The position numbers and the translations under genes were made by a program. From Haliscomenobacter sp. (lineage in GTDB: Bacteria; Bacteroidota; Bacteroidia; Chitinophagales; Saprospiraceae): DNA of 64,000 nucleotides. The notes beneath the pieces were generated by a model, which saw only the letters and a program-made list of their open reading frames with translations, was not told the origin of the DNA and searched no databases. The stretch covers positions 101,441-165,440 of the forward strand of contig JADJPL010000016.1 in the NCBI GenBank assembly GCA_016713275.1. Reading direction: 5' to 3'. Of this stretch, positions 62,761-64,000 are shown piece by piece. Every line of letters begins with the position of its first letter. Positions within the stretch are counted from its first letter, which is position 1.

Positions 62761-64000
62761 CCAAATAAAAATGCCTTAAAACTAGTAAATGTCGATTTTT
62801 CGTTAGGTTCCTTCTCGAAAAAAAGCGGCAAAAGTTCCCACCTGTAATAAAAATAAGCTTTATATTTGAGCTATAGGGACAAATAAGGACCTAAAATGCT
62901 CTTTTCAATAATATTGTTAAATTCCTCCTGTAAGTGAGGTTCAAGCATTAAATATCCTCTAATTTTACCATATATTACAGCGCCCTGTTGAATCGGATTA
63001 TTCACAAGGCATTATTTAGCTTTCAATTAAATGTTTGGCATGCATTGAAAATTTACCTTCCGAATACTCTTTTAAATACGAAGTATATCCCTCCAATGTC
63101 GTTTCGCGTACAGGCATCAACCAATTCTCATCTTCGCTTTGTCGTGTTTAAACGTTTTTAATAAAGTTGAAATAATTAGGGTAATTATCATCTAGTATTT
63201 TCATTAATAAGCTGTAAGCGAATTAATTATTTGCAGTTTTGTTTCTTCCTCGCTCTTGCTAAGTAACTCAAATTAATTTGGTCCCAGCATCTAGCCTCTA
63301 GAATCGTGATTTTCAATTAGTTCCTGCTGCTTTCAGTTCAAGACCATTTATCCTCTGACAAAAATGAATAGAGGCTTGATTTATTTGACTAAACAAATTC
63401 CAAACGATTTTTGTCCAACCGCTTTCGGTCTTTTGAAAAAAACTCATAGATAAATTTTCACTAATTTCATAAAAACGGTGGCGCGGTCTAGTTAAATCAG
63501 GTTTACCCTTTCACGATTATTGCCAGGCCATCCACCATTTCTGAGCAATCCCAAATACCTCTCTTGCCAAGGTCCCAAAGCACAATTATTCCTAACCAAA
63601 GCGCATACTGCTTTGGGGCATGCATAAGTCCCTTTCTATACCTAAAGTGAGTTATTGTGTTTTACATTTTTGGGTGAAATAAAAAATTCCAGGCTTGAAC
63701 TGCAAAAAGCAACTGAGGTAAGGGTAAATCTGGCCAATTCCAGCGAATCCCCCGGATAAGTGACTTACACCAATACGGCCGATACTTCTGACCGCTCCAT
63801 CTCAACACCGATTTAGTCTTTGGACAAGCCCGGACTATAGCGTCGCAGCCAATATAAAAACTATACAACTATATCCCACCCCAGGCATAGACTGAATTCC
63901 TTTGCTTGAATCTGTTGCTATAACCTGATTACTGGAAAATCTCTTCGCCGCTACACAACTTTGATTGAGGTTGGCATCCACAGACCATCGGTTATCTTTT
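62761..64000 (-). other. AT-rich region with coding fragments and many frame breaks
   Basis: On the minus strand I see protein-like pieces without whole frames: AVIYGKIRGYLMLEPHLQEE (about 62990-62890); EGYTSYLKEYSEGKFSMHAK with a stop at 63016, which fits the Y-x2-YL-x2-YP-xG-x5-A helical repeat found in caspase/TIR-associated proteins; and DLTRPRHRFYEISENLSMSF to NGLELKAAGTN (about 63510-63320), linked by one extra G to HAPKQYALWLGIIVLWDLGK (about 63630-63520). A 68-residue frame at 63662-63868 is of unknown value. I cannot name any of them. Confidence 0.4.

Overview
The window looks like a chromosomal stretch of a member of the Bacteroidota, most likely a Saprospiria-type bacterium. The signs are a SusC/RagA outer-membrane transporter, a second TonB-dependent receptor with a carboxypeptidase-like N-terminal domain, a secreted amidase with a type IX secretion C-terminal domain, type III glutamine synthetase, weak ribosome binding sites and several TAnnTTTG promoter boxes. 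Placement below phylum level is inference from gene style only.

Layout. 1-3.9 kb: a broken SusC gene and a FadR-type GntR regulator with a paired palindromic operator. 4.3-13.5 kb: a carboxylate-uptake and sensing block (OFA-type MFS carrier; a Cache-PAS-PAS-CBS-DUF294 sensor; DUF485 small subunit plus SSS sodium:solute symporter; a porin), interrupted by a broken metallophosphoesterase. 13.5-19 kb: serine hydrolase, Crp-like regulator, arsenite methyltransferase ArsM, an SDR dehydrogenase, and a CbpA/CbpM chaperone pair whose DnaJ member is broken. 19.2-21.8 kb: a Ca-type P-type ATPase. 22-28.8 kb: a regulatory and carbohydrate run with AraC regulator, hybrid histidine kinase, receiver protein, tiny basic protein, GH130 phosphorylase-like enzyme and a GT4 fusion, with 4-nt and 11-nt overlaps. 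28.9-57.3 kb: mostly housekeeping genes (U32 protein, PepT, GlnN, QueD, YebC, tyrosine phenol-lyase, AI-2E family permease, cytochrome c, TonB receptor, amidase, 5-oxoprolinase PxpA and PxpB-PxpC, transketolase, RRM protein) separated by intergenic gaps rich in dispersed palindromes and 8-nt tandem repeats. From about 57.6 kb to the end the DNA becomes visibly AT-rich and coding is fragmented. This accessory segment holds a TIR domain fused to effector-associated domain 11, a HypE plus cysteine-hydrolase pair, and several unrecognised, frame-broken proteins.

Two kinds of damage run through the window. At least a dozen otherwise good genes change frame by one base, nearly always at a homopolymer; this fits uncorrected long-read sequence better than real decay. 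Separately, four genes (SusC, metallophosphoesterase, DnaJ, a DUF5694/TraB-like protein) lack an internal segment at the point of frame change, and a U32 gene has an in-frame TAG. The most novel part is the 58-64 kb segment, which resembles the remains of, or a badly sequenced, NTP/NAD-linked conflict (immunity) locus. No rRNA, tRNA or CRISPR array was seen.
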